Made by a program: the position numbers and the translations under genes. This document shows positions 36,672-45,701 of a DNA stretch of 64,000 bases, piece after piece. This DNA comes from Colwellia sp. TT2012 (GTDB taxonomy: Bacteria; Pseudomonadota; Gammaproteobacteria; Enterobacterales; Alteromonadaceae), in contig NZ_LJYX01000017.1 of NCBI RefSeq assembly GCF_001440345.1, positions 310,001 through 374,000 on the forward strand. The letters run 5' to 3'. Numbering within the stretch: the stretch's first letter is position 1; every line of letters begins with the position of its first letter. The notes below the pieces were generated by a model that did no database searches, was not told the origin of the DNA, and was given only the letters and a program-made list of their open reading frames with translations.

Positions 36672-36750
36672 CGGCTTTGTCCGTCAAGCCAGTGATGATT
36701 ATGATGAAGTGAGTTTAAAGCTGACACTGAATGAAAGTAGTGTGTCTTAA
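36672..36750 (+). pseudogene. 3' fragment of the CoA-transferase/GNAT gene
   Basis: It reads GFVRQASDDYDEVSLKLTLNE and a stop, the last codons of the gene at 27812-29668. The final codons have diverged (SSVS in place of ETVES), suggesting this copy is not newborn. Confidence 0.9.
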
Positions 36751-36939
36751 AGTTTACTTATAAATACTTACTGCTAATTAGCAAATAAATTGAACACCCA
36801 GTGACGGTTCAGCTTTAAGCACTATGGTGCAAGTAAAAGGAAAAGGCACGGAGTTGACGTTAGTCAATGAGTACTTTTGACGCCTTAATTGCGTCATAGC
36901 GCAACAAGATGAATAGTCACTAACAATTATGAGAAAGTT

Positions 36940-37899
36940 ATGCCAGTTGGAATAATAGGCCACTACCACTGTGGCGAACATGACATGGGTGAACACCACC
37001 CTGAAAATGCTAAACGCTTAACCGCTATTTCAGACCAATTAATTCGTAGTGGCTTAGATTACGTCGTCCGTCAATTTGACTCAAAGCCTATCGATAAAAG
37101 CTTGCTAACCCTAGCGCACACGCAAGAGTATATTGATTTTGTTTTTGATAATGCGCCCAATGAAGCTAAAGGCGAAGAAAATTTTATCGTCGGTGCAGAC
37201 GCAGTAATGAATACAAAATCACTGACCGCTATTTTGTATTCCGCTGGGGCTGCGGTTGATGCGGTTGATCTCGTCATGGAGGGCACCCTAAGCGCGGCAT
37301 TTTGTGCCACTAGGCCGCCAGGTCATCACGCAGAACATGATAAAGGCATGGGTTTTTGCTTTTTTAATAATGTTGCCATTGCTGCCGCTTACGCTAAACA
37401 AAAGTATGGTTTAAAACGCGTCGCCATAGTCGATTTTGATGTCCATCACGGTAATGGCACCGAAGATATTATTAAGAATCACTTTATGGCCACAGCCAAG
37501 GATGACAAAGGTTACCTGTTTTGCTCAAGCTACCAAGACCCACTGTACCCCTTTGAAGTTGAAGAAAGTAATACCGCACCAATTATCAATACCCCGTTAG
37601 CGGCAACAACAAAGGGTGAGCAGTTCAGAGAAAAGTTAACTGCACACTGGTTACCGGCATTACACCAGTTTAAACCCGAGTTGATCATTATCTCGGCAGG
37701 CTTTGATGCCCACATCGAAGATGATATCTCACAAGTGAGCTTAACGGAGTCGGATTATCGCTGGATCACCGATGAACTTAAAGTTATCGCCAATAAATAC
37801 GGTGGAGGAAAAATTGTTTCGGTTCTTGAAGGCGGTTATGCTCCCAGTGCGCTAGGTAGAAGTGTTGTTGCACATATTAATGGCTTGATTGGTAATTGA
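36940..37899 (+). CDS. histone deacetylase/AcuC-like deacetylase, copy 2
   Basis: 319 residues, identical by eye to the protein at 29848-30807, with the same zinc and His-dyad motifs. The DNA is identical for nearly the whole gene; the few differences (for example GTTTCTGTGCTTG versus GTTTCGGTTCTTG) fall in the last ~90 bases and are silent. Its upstream context lacks the CoA-transferase gene, so expression must come from within the duplicated leader or from outside. Confidence 0.88.
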   Translation: MPVGIIGHYHCGEHDMGEHHPENAKRLTAISDQLIRSGLDYVVRQFDSKPIDKSLLTLAHTQEYIDFVFDNAPNEAKGEENFIVGADAVMNTKSLTAILYSAGAAVDAVDLVMEGTLSAAFCATRPPGHHAEHDKGMGFCFFNNVAIAAAYAKQKYGLKRVAIVDFDVHHGNGTEDIIKNHFMATAKDDKGYLFCSSYQDPLYPFEVEESNTAPIINTPLAATTKGEQFREKLTAHWLPALHQFKPELIIISAGFDAHIEDDISQVSLTESDYRWITDELKVIANKYGGGKIVSVLEGGYAPSALGRSVVAHINGLIGN

Positions 37900-38009
37900 T
37901 CGTGATTGAATATTAAGCAACCGCGTGATTAAATATTAAGAAATCGCGCGATTAAAATCCCGCCTACCGTAGGCGGGAATTCATTCGCGCTTTCCATTAA
38001 GGGAATTCA

Positions 38010-38149
38010 TTCTAGTCGACAAAGCGTCATGATAAATGAGTGATATAAATATCAAGAAATCACGTGATTAAATATTAAGTTCTAGTCGACAAAGCGTCAT
38101 GATAAATGAGTGATATAAATATCAAGAAATCACGTGATTAAATATTAAG
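38010..38149 (+). repeat. two tandem 70-bp units
   Basis: Two copies of a 70-base unit beginning TTCTAGTCGACAAAGCGTCA and ending AATATTAAG, identical by eye, following deacetylase copy 2. They contain the ATTAAATATTAAG motif also seen after copy 1. Confidence 0.88.
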
Positions 38150-38167
38150 TAACTGCGCGATTAAAAT

Positions 38168-38186
38168 CCCGCCTACGTAGGCGGGA
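38168..38186. repeat. REP-like hairpin, third copy
   Basis: CCCGCCTAC-GTAGGCGGG with the same downstream phrase (ATTCATTCGCGCTT...) as the hairpins at 30866 and 37958. Confidence 0.75.
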
Positions 38187-38234
38187 ATTCATTCGCGCTT
38201 CCCGTTAAGGATAAAGCGAGGCTAAAAATTAAAG

Positions 38235-38918
38235 ATGGCTGTCTTAGTTATTCAGGCCGTCGCCAACATAAACATTATTTTCCGGTTGAGAATAAAGCCC
38301 CACTTACCAATAAAGTTAACACTGAGCCTAAATTAGCGCGTAGTTATATTGTTGGTATAGATCAAATGCTTGTTGATATAGAGGCCAAAGTTGATGATGA
38401 ATTCTTAACTGAGTTTTCCCTTAAACGGGGGATGTCGCAGGTTATCACTGACGAAGTTACTCATCGTTTATACCAACGATTAAAAGACGAGCAATAAATC
38501 AACTATGAGTTTGCCGGCGGTACCATAGGCAATACTATGCATAATTACTCTGTGCTTGCTGATGACAGGTCGGTGTTGTTGGGTGTGATGTCAAAAAACA
38601 TGCAAGTGGGCGACTATGCCTATCGCTTTGTCAGCAATACCTCTTCTCGTGTCGATTTAAATTACTTGCAACCCGTAGATGGCCCAATCGGCCCTTGCTG
38701 CCGTATTACACGACCTAAGTGCTAATGTTTATCATAAAATGAATGTTGATGATTCCAGCAAACATTTGCAGCCAGCGATGACGTATTCATCGTTATCACA
38801 AATCAGCAAGTATGCTAATCGCGTTAGTTTTGAAATACTGATGCAGCACTCACCTCGGTTATCACGAGGCTTACCTGAACGAGAAGATAGCCTAGAGCAG
38901 GCATATTGGGCATTGTAA
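38235..38918 (+). pseudogene. gsk: inosine-guanosine kinase, broken
   Basis: Frames in order read HKHYFPV...YIVGIDQMLVDIEAKVDDEF, a stop, then FAGGTIGNTMHNYSVLADDRSVLLGVM...NTSSRVDLNYLQPVDGPIG, then in another frame LAAVLHDLSANVYHKMN...SSKHLQPAMTYSSLSQISKYANRVS...HSPRLSRGLPEREDSLEQAYW. This is E. coli Gsk from its first ~15 residues to the end, but with a nonsense codon (38497), loss of the central ~220 residues (from VDGPIG to the DGALAALLHD region, including the catalytic GAGD) and a frameshift. The intact copy, if any, lies elsewhere. Confidence 0.88.
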
Positions 38919-39114
38919 GTATTTATTCTCCGTTCAACTGGGGTTTTACTGTTAGCCTAGCAAAGCCCTGCCCTCAAATAACTTCAAAGACAATCCTATC
39001 GTATTATATTGCACAAATTAGTTATCGCTCTATTCATCGATTTGTTTAGCTCTGTTGAGCTTTTGTTACCGAGATAATAAAGAGGGAAGCCAAGTACTTA
39101 TACAGCAACCTTTT

Positions 39115-40566
39115 TTACTCAGCCTTTTGGATATTATTTCTTCCCGAGTCTTTGGCTTGGTAAAGTGCTTTATCGGCGAGCGAAAGCATGTCATTTAAAT
39201 CGAACTCACCTGATTTATTTATCACCACACCAATACTGACAGTACACACCACCTTTTGACCCTCAAAACTGTGCTCAATATTTTCAATCGCTTGCAGAAT
39301 TCGTTGCCCCGTTTTTAAGGTTATTTCTTCATTGGTTGGCGACAGCGAAATAACAAACTCTTCACCTCCCCAACGGGCGATCAGATCATCTTCACGTAAA
39401 TATGAACTCATGGTCTTACTGATCTTTTTAAGTACGGCATCGCCGGCTAAATGACCATAGATATCATTTATTTTTTTAAAGTGATCTATGTCTATCATTA
39501 GCAAACTTTGCGTTAAATTCTGACGTTTTGCTAATGCGTGAATATGGTTAAAATATTTGATAAATTGTCGACGATTATATAAACCGGTGAGCTCATCAAT
39601 CGAGCTTAGTTTGATAATTTCATTCTGATATTTTTTTGTTAAAATATCAATAATAAAAACAATAAAAATGGTAATTAATAAACCGGTAATGGTATTGGTC
39701 CATAACGCTTTTTTAATTTCGCCTAAGGCAGTACTTTCACTTTCTTCAACGATGAGAAACCAGTCTAAATCAGAGAAATAATGCACTGACATCATAACTT
39801 TACTGTTATCATTTTGATAAATATAGCTTTTTTGATTGTCTTTATTCGATAATAGTTGTTCTGCAATTGAGGATATACCGTTTATATTTTTAATATTCAA
39901 TTGTTCGATAAAGTTCTTATCCGAATGCACTTGCACTAATCCGGATGAGTCCACCATATAAATTTGCCGAGAAAATTTATCTTGGTAATGCTGAAATTTA
40001 TTGCCAAGTTCATGGAGTAATAACCCTGCGCCAATAACACCTATTAGCTCACCTTTTTCATTTTCTAACCTATGATTGATAAAAATGGTGATATCTTCGT
40101 CGGCTCCTTCATCAGTATCAACATCAAGATCGTAAGCACGGTTTAATTTTATAAAATTGTAGTACCAGGCATCATGTTTGTTAGACGCAGTTATTTTTTT
40201 TAAAATACCGTCATGACGATAATAATTCAGTGTCGAATTTGAAATAAGAAAGGCGTTTGAGTAATTAAACTTCTCTTTAATACGCATCAGATAATTGTGT
40301 ATCATTTGCGGGTTTTCTTCGCCGCTTACTACCCAGTCAATAACAAAGTTATCTTGTGCCATAAGCGACGTGGTATGAATAGGTATCATTAACTCATTTT
40401 GAATTTCAGTATAAATTGAATGATTAATTAACGGTAAAATCTCATTGAGCGACTTGTCATTTAATGACGCTTTAGCAAAGTAGTAACTCAAGGAACTGGA
40501 AATTAAAAAACCAGAGAGCAATATAAAAGCAATATAAAAAATGAATTTATTCTTAACTGTCAACAT
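39115..40566 (-). CDS. membrane diguanylate cyclase with Cache sensor
   Basis: The start is set at ATG 40566 (MLTVKNKF) because a perfect AGGAGG lies six bases before it. Transmembrane helix 1 is near residues 8-28 and helix 2 near 280-300; between them is a Cache-type periplasmic ligand domain (DNFVIDWV...YYRHDGILKKI...GVIGAGLLL). The C-terminal GGDEF domain has the active motif RWGGEEFVI and, five residues before it, an RxxD inhibition site (REDD). It makes cyclic di-GMP in response to an unknown external ligand. The two-component pair on the opposite strand is separate. Confidence 0.88.
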   Translation of the reverse strand: MLTVKNKFIFYIAFILLSGFLISSSLSYYFAKASLNDKSLNEILPLINHSIYTEIQNELMIPIHTTSLMAQDNFVIDWVVSGEENPQMIHNYLMRIKEKFNYSNAFLISNSTLNYYRHDGILKKITASNKHDAWYYNFIKLNRAYDLDVDTDEGADEDITIFINHRLENEKGELIGVIGAGLLLHELGNKFQHYQDKFSRQIYMVDSSGLVQVHSDKNFIEQLNIKNINGISSIAEQLLSNKDNQKSYIYQNDNSKVMMSVHYFSDLDWFLIVEESESTALGEIKKALWTNTITGLLITIFIVFIIDILTKKYQNEIIKLSSIDELTGLYNRRQFIKYFNHIHALAKRQNLTQSLLMIDIDHFKKINDIYGHLAGDAVLKKISKTMSSYLREDDLIARWGGEEFVISLSPTNEEITLKTGQRILQAIENIEHSFEGQKVVCTVSIGVVINKSGEFDLNDMLSLADKALYQAKDSGRNNIQKAE

Positions 40567-40593
40567 TTTTCCTCCTCTTGGCGTGATAAGCAT

Positions 40594-40992
40594 AATTACC
40601 TTACTGACATAGAAGTATCGGCACTGGTCATTTAATAATCTGAGGTAAGTTAAATTCTAGACTTTTTCCCGAATAATTAAAGGTGCCTATGATAATGACA
40701 ACGGACTGCTACTTAGTTTAAAACCTTTATCTTTACAAGTTAAAAAGCCTGATTTTCAAAGATTACCTTCTCTATTACCAATAGCCTGACAGAGAGGATG
40801 AACTATCACCTTCACCTATCAAGACAAACTATGCCCCAATCTTTAACCAATCTTTAGATTGGAACTAATTTAATGGACTTGGTATAAGTACTTACTGTTG
40901 ACTCATTTCAGATTAAACAAGGCCAGTTATTTGATTAAATATTATTAAGTGATAATGTTAAAGAACAAGTCATTTAGATAGTATTAATAATT
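40594..40992. other. divergent intergenic region, cyclase / response regulator
   Basis: About 400 bases between divergent genes. It should hold both promoters. I see only a weak inverted repeat (CCAATCT...AGATTGG near 40836-40862) and nothing else clear. Confidence 0.4.
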
Positions 40993-41946
40993 ATGGATTG
41001 GTTGAATGAAGATGTGCATGAGCATGAGCCATCAACGTCATCACTGCCCTGTTGGAAAGTCGCCATTGTCGATGACGATGAAGAAATACATAAAGTCACC
41101 AAGTTATCCTTAAGTAACTTTCAGTTTGAAGGTCGAGCTATTGAATTCGTCAGCCTCTATTCCGGCGCGGAAGCAAAGGAATATTTTGAGGAGAATGACG
41201 ACGTAGCCCTGCTCTTATTAGATGTAGTAATGGAATCTGACGATGCTGGCCTGCAAGTGGTCAACTACTTACGCAATGAACTCAACAACAGCTACACCCG
41301 CATCATATTAAGAACAGGACAACCGGGCAAAGCGCCGGAACACTCAATTTTTGAAATTTACGATATAGACGGTTACAAGGGAAAAACAGATCTCAATGTA
41401 AATGCATTAAAGCAAGTGCTCTACATCGCCTTAAGATCATACCGTGATCTGGTCAAGATCCAATATTATCAAAAAGGCTTAGAAGCGATTATCAATTCCA
41501 TCTCTAATATGAACCAATTGGAGAATGTTTTAGATCTGGCCAAAGGCATACTCACCCAACTAAAGAGTATTTTTAATAGCGAACATACCCATTTTTTAAT
41601 TGCCGGCACACAAGGTTATGCCGATGGTTCAACTGACAAAAAATGGAGTATTACCATCAATGATAACGATGCTATTTTTATCGATAACGCCGATTCTCCA
41701 GAAAACAGCAGCAAGTTTAATGACTTTTCCAAAAGAGTACTGCTAGCAAAACAGCATATTTTTGAACCGGAAATGTATGGCTATTATTACTCTAGGCGCA
41801 ATACACAAAGTGTCTTTATCTTAGAAAGCACCGAAAAATTATCAGTTACCGCCGAAAAACTATTACAACTGTTTGTCACAAACCTAGTGATAATGGTAGA
41901 AAATCTATCACGATGTAAACTAAATAAAGGGATCACTCATGGCTAA
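40993..41946 (+). CDS. response regulator with DUF3369 output domain
   Basis: 317 residues. The receiver domain (VAIVDDDEEIHKVTK, acceptor Asp in LLLLDVVMESDDAG, Lys in GYKGKTDL) is followed by DUF3369, a GAF-like effector domain of unknown ligand. No DNA-binding domain. Its stop overlaps the start of the histidine kinase gene, so the two are translated together. Confidence 0.85.
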   Translation: MDWLNEDVHEHEPSTSSLPCWKVAIVDDDEEIHKVTKLSLSNFQFEGRAIEFVSLYSGAEAKEYFEENDDVALLLLDVVMESDDAGLQVVNYLRNELNNSYTRIILRTGQPGKAPEHSIFEIYDIDGYKGKTDLNVNALKQVLYIALRSYRDLVKIQYYQKGLEAIINSISNMNQLENVLDLAKGILTQLKSIFNSEHTHFLIAGTQGYADGSTDKKWSITINDNDAIFIDNADSPENSSKFNDFSKRVLLAKQHIFEPEMYGYYYSRRNTQSVFILESTEKLSVTAEKLLQLFVTNLVIMVENLSRCKLNKGITHG

Positions 41947-43309
41947 TGTTGAGCGTATATTGCAAGAAATAATCACCAGTTTAAAATCAACCTATGGTCA
42001 TGAATTTTTCAACAGTTTAAACCTGCAACTAAGCAAACATATAGGCGCCGACTACACCTTTATCGCCCGATTAAATAAAAAAACCAACACCTCTAAGACC
42101 ATAAGTTTAGTGGCTAAGGGCAAGTTGGCTGAAAACTTTGAATACTCATTAAAGGATACTCCCTGTGCCGATATAAGCGATGATTCCCTTTGTATTTTTC
42201 CTCAGGGCATATGTGAGCTGTATCCCGATGACCAATTATTACAAGACATGAATATTGAGGGCTATGTAGGCACGCCCTTGCGTGATTCTCAGGGAAATAT
42301 GATGGGCATAGTGGTGGCCCTGCACGAGAAAAAAATTGAAAACCCAGACTTTGCCGTCACCTTGTTTGAACTGTTCTCGGGTCGTATATCTGCCGAAATA
42401 GAAAGAACGGAACGCGAGCAGGAATTGCAAGAGCTAACCAAAACCCTTGAGGACAAGGTAAAAGAAAGAACGCAAGAGCTGTCTCAAGCCATTGACCGGT
42501 TAAAACAGACGCAACAGGAAGTACTCGCCAAAGAGAAAATGGCTTCACTCGGCGCCTTGGTTGCAGGCGTTGCCCATGAGATAAATTCACCACTGGGTGT
42601 CGCCATCCTTAGCGGTTCAATGATTGACGAAACGGCAAAAGAAATCAATGGTAAAATAATCGACCAGAGTTTAAGCAAACAAGAGTTACAAACAGGCCTT
42701 GCCAATATTAAACAATCTATTACGGCGTTGAATTTTAATCTGCAGCGAGCCGCCAAATTAGTTGACAATTTTAAACAGGTTGCCATAGACAGAAATACCG
42801 ATGACATAAGACAGTTCACTTTTTCAAGCTGGCTTGACTCACTGCTGAGCAGTCTGATGCCTATGCTGAAAAAGAACAATATATCCCTACAGATGCACCT
42901 GCCAGAGCAGCCGACCACAATAACCACTTGTCCCAGTAAACTAGCGCAAGTGATCAGTAACTTGGTGATCAATGCGGTTATTCACGGTTTTCCCGAAAAG
43001 GCCAACCTAGTAGACAAAAAACTTACCTTTACCCTGACGGAGCACAAGCAACGCATCATATTGTCTATCGCAGACAATGGCATAGGCATTGAAAACGAAC
43101 TCATAAAACATCTGTTTGAACCTTTTTATACGACAAAGCGTGGTCAAGGCAGTACGGGGTTAGGCTTAAGCATAGTGCGTAATATACTTACCGGCGCTCT
43201 GCGCGGTAGTATCGATATAACAAGCCAGGTTGATCAGGGTACAAAATTCACCATCAGTTTACCGAAAAAGATAGAAGCAAATTCAATAACTGAGATTGAA
43301 GAAGCCTAA
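41939..43309 (+). CDS. GAF-domain histidine kinase
   Basis: 456 residues, soluble. GAF domain about 20-160, coiled coil 160-195 (ELQELTKTLEDKVKERTQELSQAI), then a HisKA-type dimerisation domain with His in GVAHEINSPLGVA and an HATPase domain (NLVINAVIHGFPE, IADNGIGIE, GQGSTGLGLSIVRNI). Eight-base overlap with the DUF3369 regulator. The input is cytoplasmic and unknown. Confidence 0.87.
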   Translation: MANVERILQEIITSLKSTYGHEFFNSLNLQLSKHIGADYTFIARLNKKTNTSKTISLVAKGKLAENFEYSLKDTPCADISDDSLCIFPQGICELYPDDQLLQDMNIEGYVGTPLRDSQGNMMGIVVALHEKKIENPDFAVTLFELFSGRISAEIERTEREQELQELTKTLEDKVKERTQELSQAIDRLKQTQQEVLAKEKMASLGALVAGVAHEINSPLGVAILSGSMIDETAKEINGKIIDQSLSKQELQTGLANIKQSITALNFNLQRAAKLVDNFKQVAIDRNTDDIRQFTFSSWLDSLLSSLMPMLKKNNISLQMHLPEQPTTITTCPSKLAQVISNLVINAVIHGFPEKANLVDKKLTFTLTEHKQRIILSIADNGIGIENELIKHLFEPFYTTKRGQGSTGLGLSIVRNILTGALRGSIDITSQVDQGTKFTISLPKKIEANSITEIEEA

Positions 43310-43413
43310 CATTATTTAATGTTAACAGCTCAAAAGATAATGCAGTGCAACGAAGCGAAACAGATAGATTGATATTGAGAAGTTAGTCATTAATAAATAG
43401 GTAAGAACAAACG

Positions 43414-43450
43414 AAAAAACCTTAACATTGCTATTAAGGTTTTATTTTTT
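43414..43450. terminator. rho-independent terminator
   Basis: AAAACCTTAA-CATTGCTA-TTAAGGTTTT followed by ATTTTTT: a 10-bp stem with an 8-base loop, 105 bases after the histidine kinase gene. Confidence 0.8.
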
Positions 43451-43648
43451 ACCGAGATAATAAAGGGGGAAAGCAATACTCAGCAACCGCCTATAATTTA
43501 GCTGGTTATACACTTAAAGAGTTGCGGGATTATTAGTTTGCATTATTCACCCATGAGTCAGATTGTCGTAAAAGATAAGACCTGACCCTCATGTGCGATT
43601 AATTTTAAATGACTGTAAAAATTTAACGACTAATTAAAGTGAAATAGA
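43450..43648. repeat. dispersed repeat fragments
   Basis: ACCGAGATAATAAAGGGGGAA (43450s) recurs near 39069 with one change, and AAAGATAAGACCTGACCC (43571 on) resembles AAAGACAAGACCTGGCCC near 63748. Short members of intergenic repeat families; no gene. Confidence 0.55.
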
Positions 43649-44023
43649 CTATTTTTTCGAGCGTTCGTTCGATGCTTCAGTAACAGCTTTTGATGAAACA
43701 ACCCGCGCTTCGCTTTTAGCTTTGTTTTTAGCTCTTTGTTTCTTTTTTGAATTTTTACTTACTGAAACTACAGTACTAATAAACTCTGCTGATTTGTTGG
43801 TGGGATTATAAGCGACCTCAATAATTTGACCGTTATATTTGATAATATCGCCGTGACGAATTTTTTTACGCTTTTGAACTTCAACTTCATTATTGACTAA
43901 AACCTTACCTTCACTGATCATGGTTTTAGCTTCGCCGTCACCGCCAACCATTTTGGCAATTTTGAGTAATTTACAAAGTTCTATCGGTTGAACACAAATG
44001 TCGAAAATTGAGTGTGCAGACAT
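43649..44023 (-). CDS. S4-domain RNA-binding protein (YbcJ/RlbA type)
   Basis: 124 residues. Residues 12-72 form an S4 domain (IELCKLLKIAKMVGGDGEAKTMISEGKVLVNNEVEVQKRKKIRHGDII) of the YbcJ subgroup, fused to a Lys/Ser-rich tail of about 50 residues (KKKQRAKNKAKSEARVV). YbcJ binds RNA and is linked to ribosome maturation. The basic tail is longer than in E. coli (70 residues). Confidence 0.83.
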   Translation of the reverse strand: MSAHSIFDICVQPIELCKLLKIAKMVGGDGEAKTMISEGKVLVNNEVEVQKRKKIRHGDIIKYNGQIIEVAYNPTNKSAEFISTVVSVSKNSKKKQRAKNKAKSEARVVSSKAVTEASNERSKK

Positions 44024-44174
44024 GAAATACGCCTAATAATTTTAAATAATAATATTGTTAAATTCTAACATATATAACGGTTATTGAATAAAACTAAAAC
44101 GTTAAGCGACTGTCCTTATTAATTGTTAATTATTAGCCAAGGTATGGCTGTGCCCTTTTCCTTTTTTCCTTGGC

Positions 44175-44384
44175 AGAAAAAACATGGATCTTCGATCAGA
44201 CACTCGAAGATGACGGCTAAGTTGTAGTAGTTGTACATAAACCCATCAGCCGTCATTGTCGAAGTGTCGAACATCATCATTGCCGAAGTAGCAAACAGCG
44301 TCATTCATGAAGCGTCGAACATCGTCATTCCCGAAGTGGCTGATCGGGAATCCATAAATCAGCATGTATGCAGAAAAAAACAAC
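44175..44384 (+). repeat. three-hairpin dispersed repeat, copy 1
   Basis: Hairpin 1 ATCTTCG/CGAAGAT with loop ATCAGACACT; hairpin 2 ATGACGGCT/AGCCGTCAT; hairpin 3 ATTCCCGA/TCGGGAAT with loop AGTGGCTGA. The loops of 1 and 3 are complementary apart from one position in this copy. The stretch between hairpins 2 and 3 holds several CGAAGTGTCGAACATCATCATTG-like sub-repeats, more than in the other copies. Confidence 0.85.
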
Positions 44385-44442
44385 ATAAAATCAGTATAAA
44401 TTAAAAATAGCAGAATAAAGTAAACAATACTTGGAACTAATT

Positions 44443-44502
44443 AAGATACGATCTATCATATAAACACTAATAAATAGCAATTAAACGATAGAGTGTATCT
44501 TA
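44443..44502. promoter_or_regulatory. inverted repeat before the second TetR gene
   Basis: AAGATACGATCTATC (44443-44457) and GATAGAGTGTATCTT (44488-44502) are near-perfect inverted copies 30 bases apart; the second ends at the ATG. A plausible autoregulatory operator pair. Confidence 0.5.
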
Positions 44503-45221
44503 TGGCGAGATTATCTAAACAACAGCAAGCAGAAATAAGACTAAAAATAATCAATACAGCAGTTGAGCTATTCACTGAAAACGGCTTTGAAACCACCAGC
44601 ATGAAACAAATAGCCCGAGCAGCAGGCATTGGTGATGCGACTATTTATAAATATTTCGCCAATAAAGACAAACTGATTTACGGCTATTACGGCTTAATTG
44701 CCACAAAAACAACTGAGCAATTTTTAGCTGAAGACGACTTATCTGAGTACTCGTTACAAGAAAAGTTTCAGCTACTCATCGACATATACCTGAATAACTT
44801 CTTGCCCAACCGAGAGTTTGTTTGCGACAGCATCAACATGATCATGCAATCGCCAAGCATTTTATTTAAAGACGTGGCCCCCGTAAGAGAAGAGTTTGTC
44901 GACCTTATTGCTAACTTACTTAACGACGCCGAGCAAGCTGGCGAAATTGCCCAATCGCCTTTTACCGATGCCACCGCAAAACTCGCTAATGACTACTTAT
45001 TAGCGGTACTTTTGTATTGGGTTAACGATGACTCCGAAGAATTCAGCAATACCACACAAATGGTAGATATGTCGCTAGAACTTGGCGTAGAAATATTAAG
45101 AAGTGGCATTGTCTCTAAGGCCACTGATCTGGTTAGCTTTTTTGTAAAAGCGCATCTATTCCGCTTTATGGGCAGTGGTTTTTTAAACAAATTGATAATG
45201 AAGAAATCATTTGGCTTGTAA
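44502..45221 (+). CDS. TetR-family regulator
   Basis: 239 residues from ATG 44502; the frame upstream begins with an unlikely GTG. The helix-turn-helix region is FETTSMKQIARAAGIGDATIYKYFANKDKLIYGY. The C-terminal domain is of the type found next to ABC1/UbiB-kinase genes. First gene of the cluster TetR - DUF6463 - ABC1 kinase - membrane protein. Confidence 0.85.
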   Translation: MARLSKQQQAEIRLKIINTAVELFTENGFETTSMKQIARAAGIGDATIYKYFANKDKLIYGYYGLIATKTTEQFLAEDDLSEYSLQEKFQLLIDIYLNNFLPNREFVCDSINMIMQSPSILFKDVAPVREEFVDLIANLLNDAEQAGEIAQSPFTDATAKLANDYLLAVLLYWVNDDSEEFSNTTQMVDMSLELGVEILRSGIVSKATDLVSFFVKAHLFRFMGSGFLNKLIMKKSFGL

Positions 45222-45312
45222 TACCTTAATCAGGCTTCACGAAATATCGCTAGGCTTCACTAAAGTTAACGCGCTTTAGTTCTACATTTTAAATATTAAA
45301 AAGGAAAATATT

Positions 45313-45699
45313 ATGAAAAATTGGCAAGGTAATTGGATTATCACAGTAGCAGTACTTCACACTTTATTTGCCGTTATTATGTTCTCAGCCCAATATAGCT
45401 CACTGTATGATAATGGTATTATTAACAGCCTAAGTACTGATCGCTCAGCGGCAGCAGTATGGTTTTTCTTATTCGGGCAATTACTTTTCATTACCGGGTT
45501 ATTAATAAAACATTTAGCTTCAGTAAATAACAGCCTAGTACCACTTTCAGTGTCACTCAACCTTTTACTGTTAACCGTTGTTGGTATTACCATCATGCCT
45601 GAATCTGGTTTTTGGCTTATGTTCCCACCCATAATAAGTTTGATAATGAAGCACAGAAAAAACCTTAATCAAAACAAAAACCAAACAGCAGCGGTTTAG
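45313..45699 (+). CDS. small membrane protein, DUF6463-like
   Basis: 128 residues with four predicted helices (IITVAVLHTLFAVIMF, AVWFFLFGQLLFITGLLI, LVPLSVSLNLLLLTVVGI, GFWLMFPPIISLIM). It resembles the DUF6463 family commonly encoded beside TetR and ABC1-kinase genes. A good ribosome site (AAAAAGGAAAATATT) precedes ATG 45313. The function is unknown. Confidence 0.65.
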   Translation: MKNWQGNWIITVAVLHTLFAVIMFSAQYSSLYDNGIINSLSTDRSAAAVWFFLFGQLLFITGLLIKHLASVNNSLVPLSVSLNLLLLTVVGITIMPESGFWLMFPPIISLIMKHRKNLNQNKNQTAAV

Positions 45700-45701
45700 T
45701 T

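Larger units (their letters stand above)
36672..37977 (+). repeat. large direct repeat, copy 2
   Basis: Second copy of 29587-30885, same orientation, about 7.09 kb downstream. It carries the GNAT-gene fragment, the repeat-rich leader and the complete deacetylase gene up to the REP-like hairpin. The offset changes from 7085 to 7092 across the divergent patch. Confidence 0.9.

Noticed and set aside
40836-40862. CCAATCT...AGATTGG as a terminator
   Set aside because: The stem is short and there is no T run on either strand.
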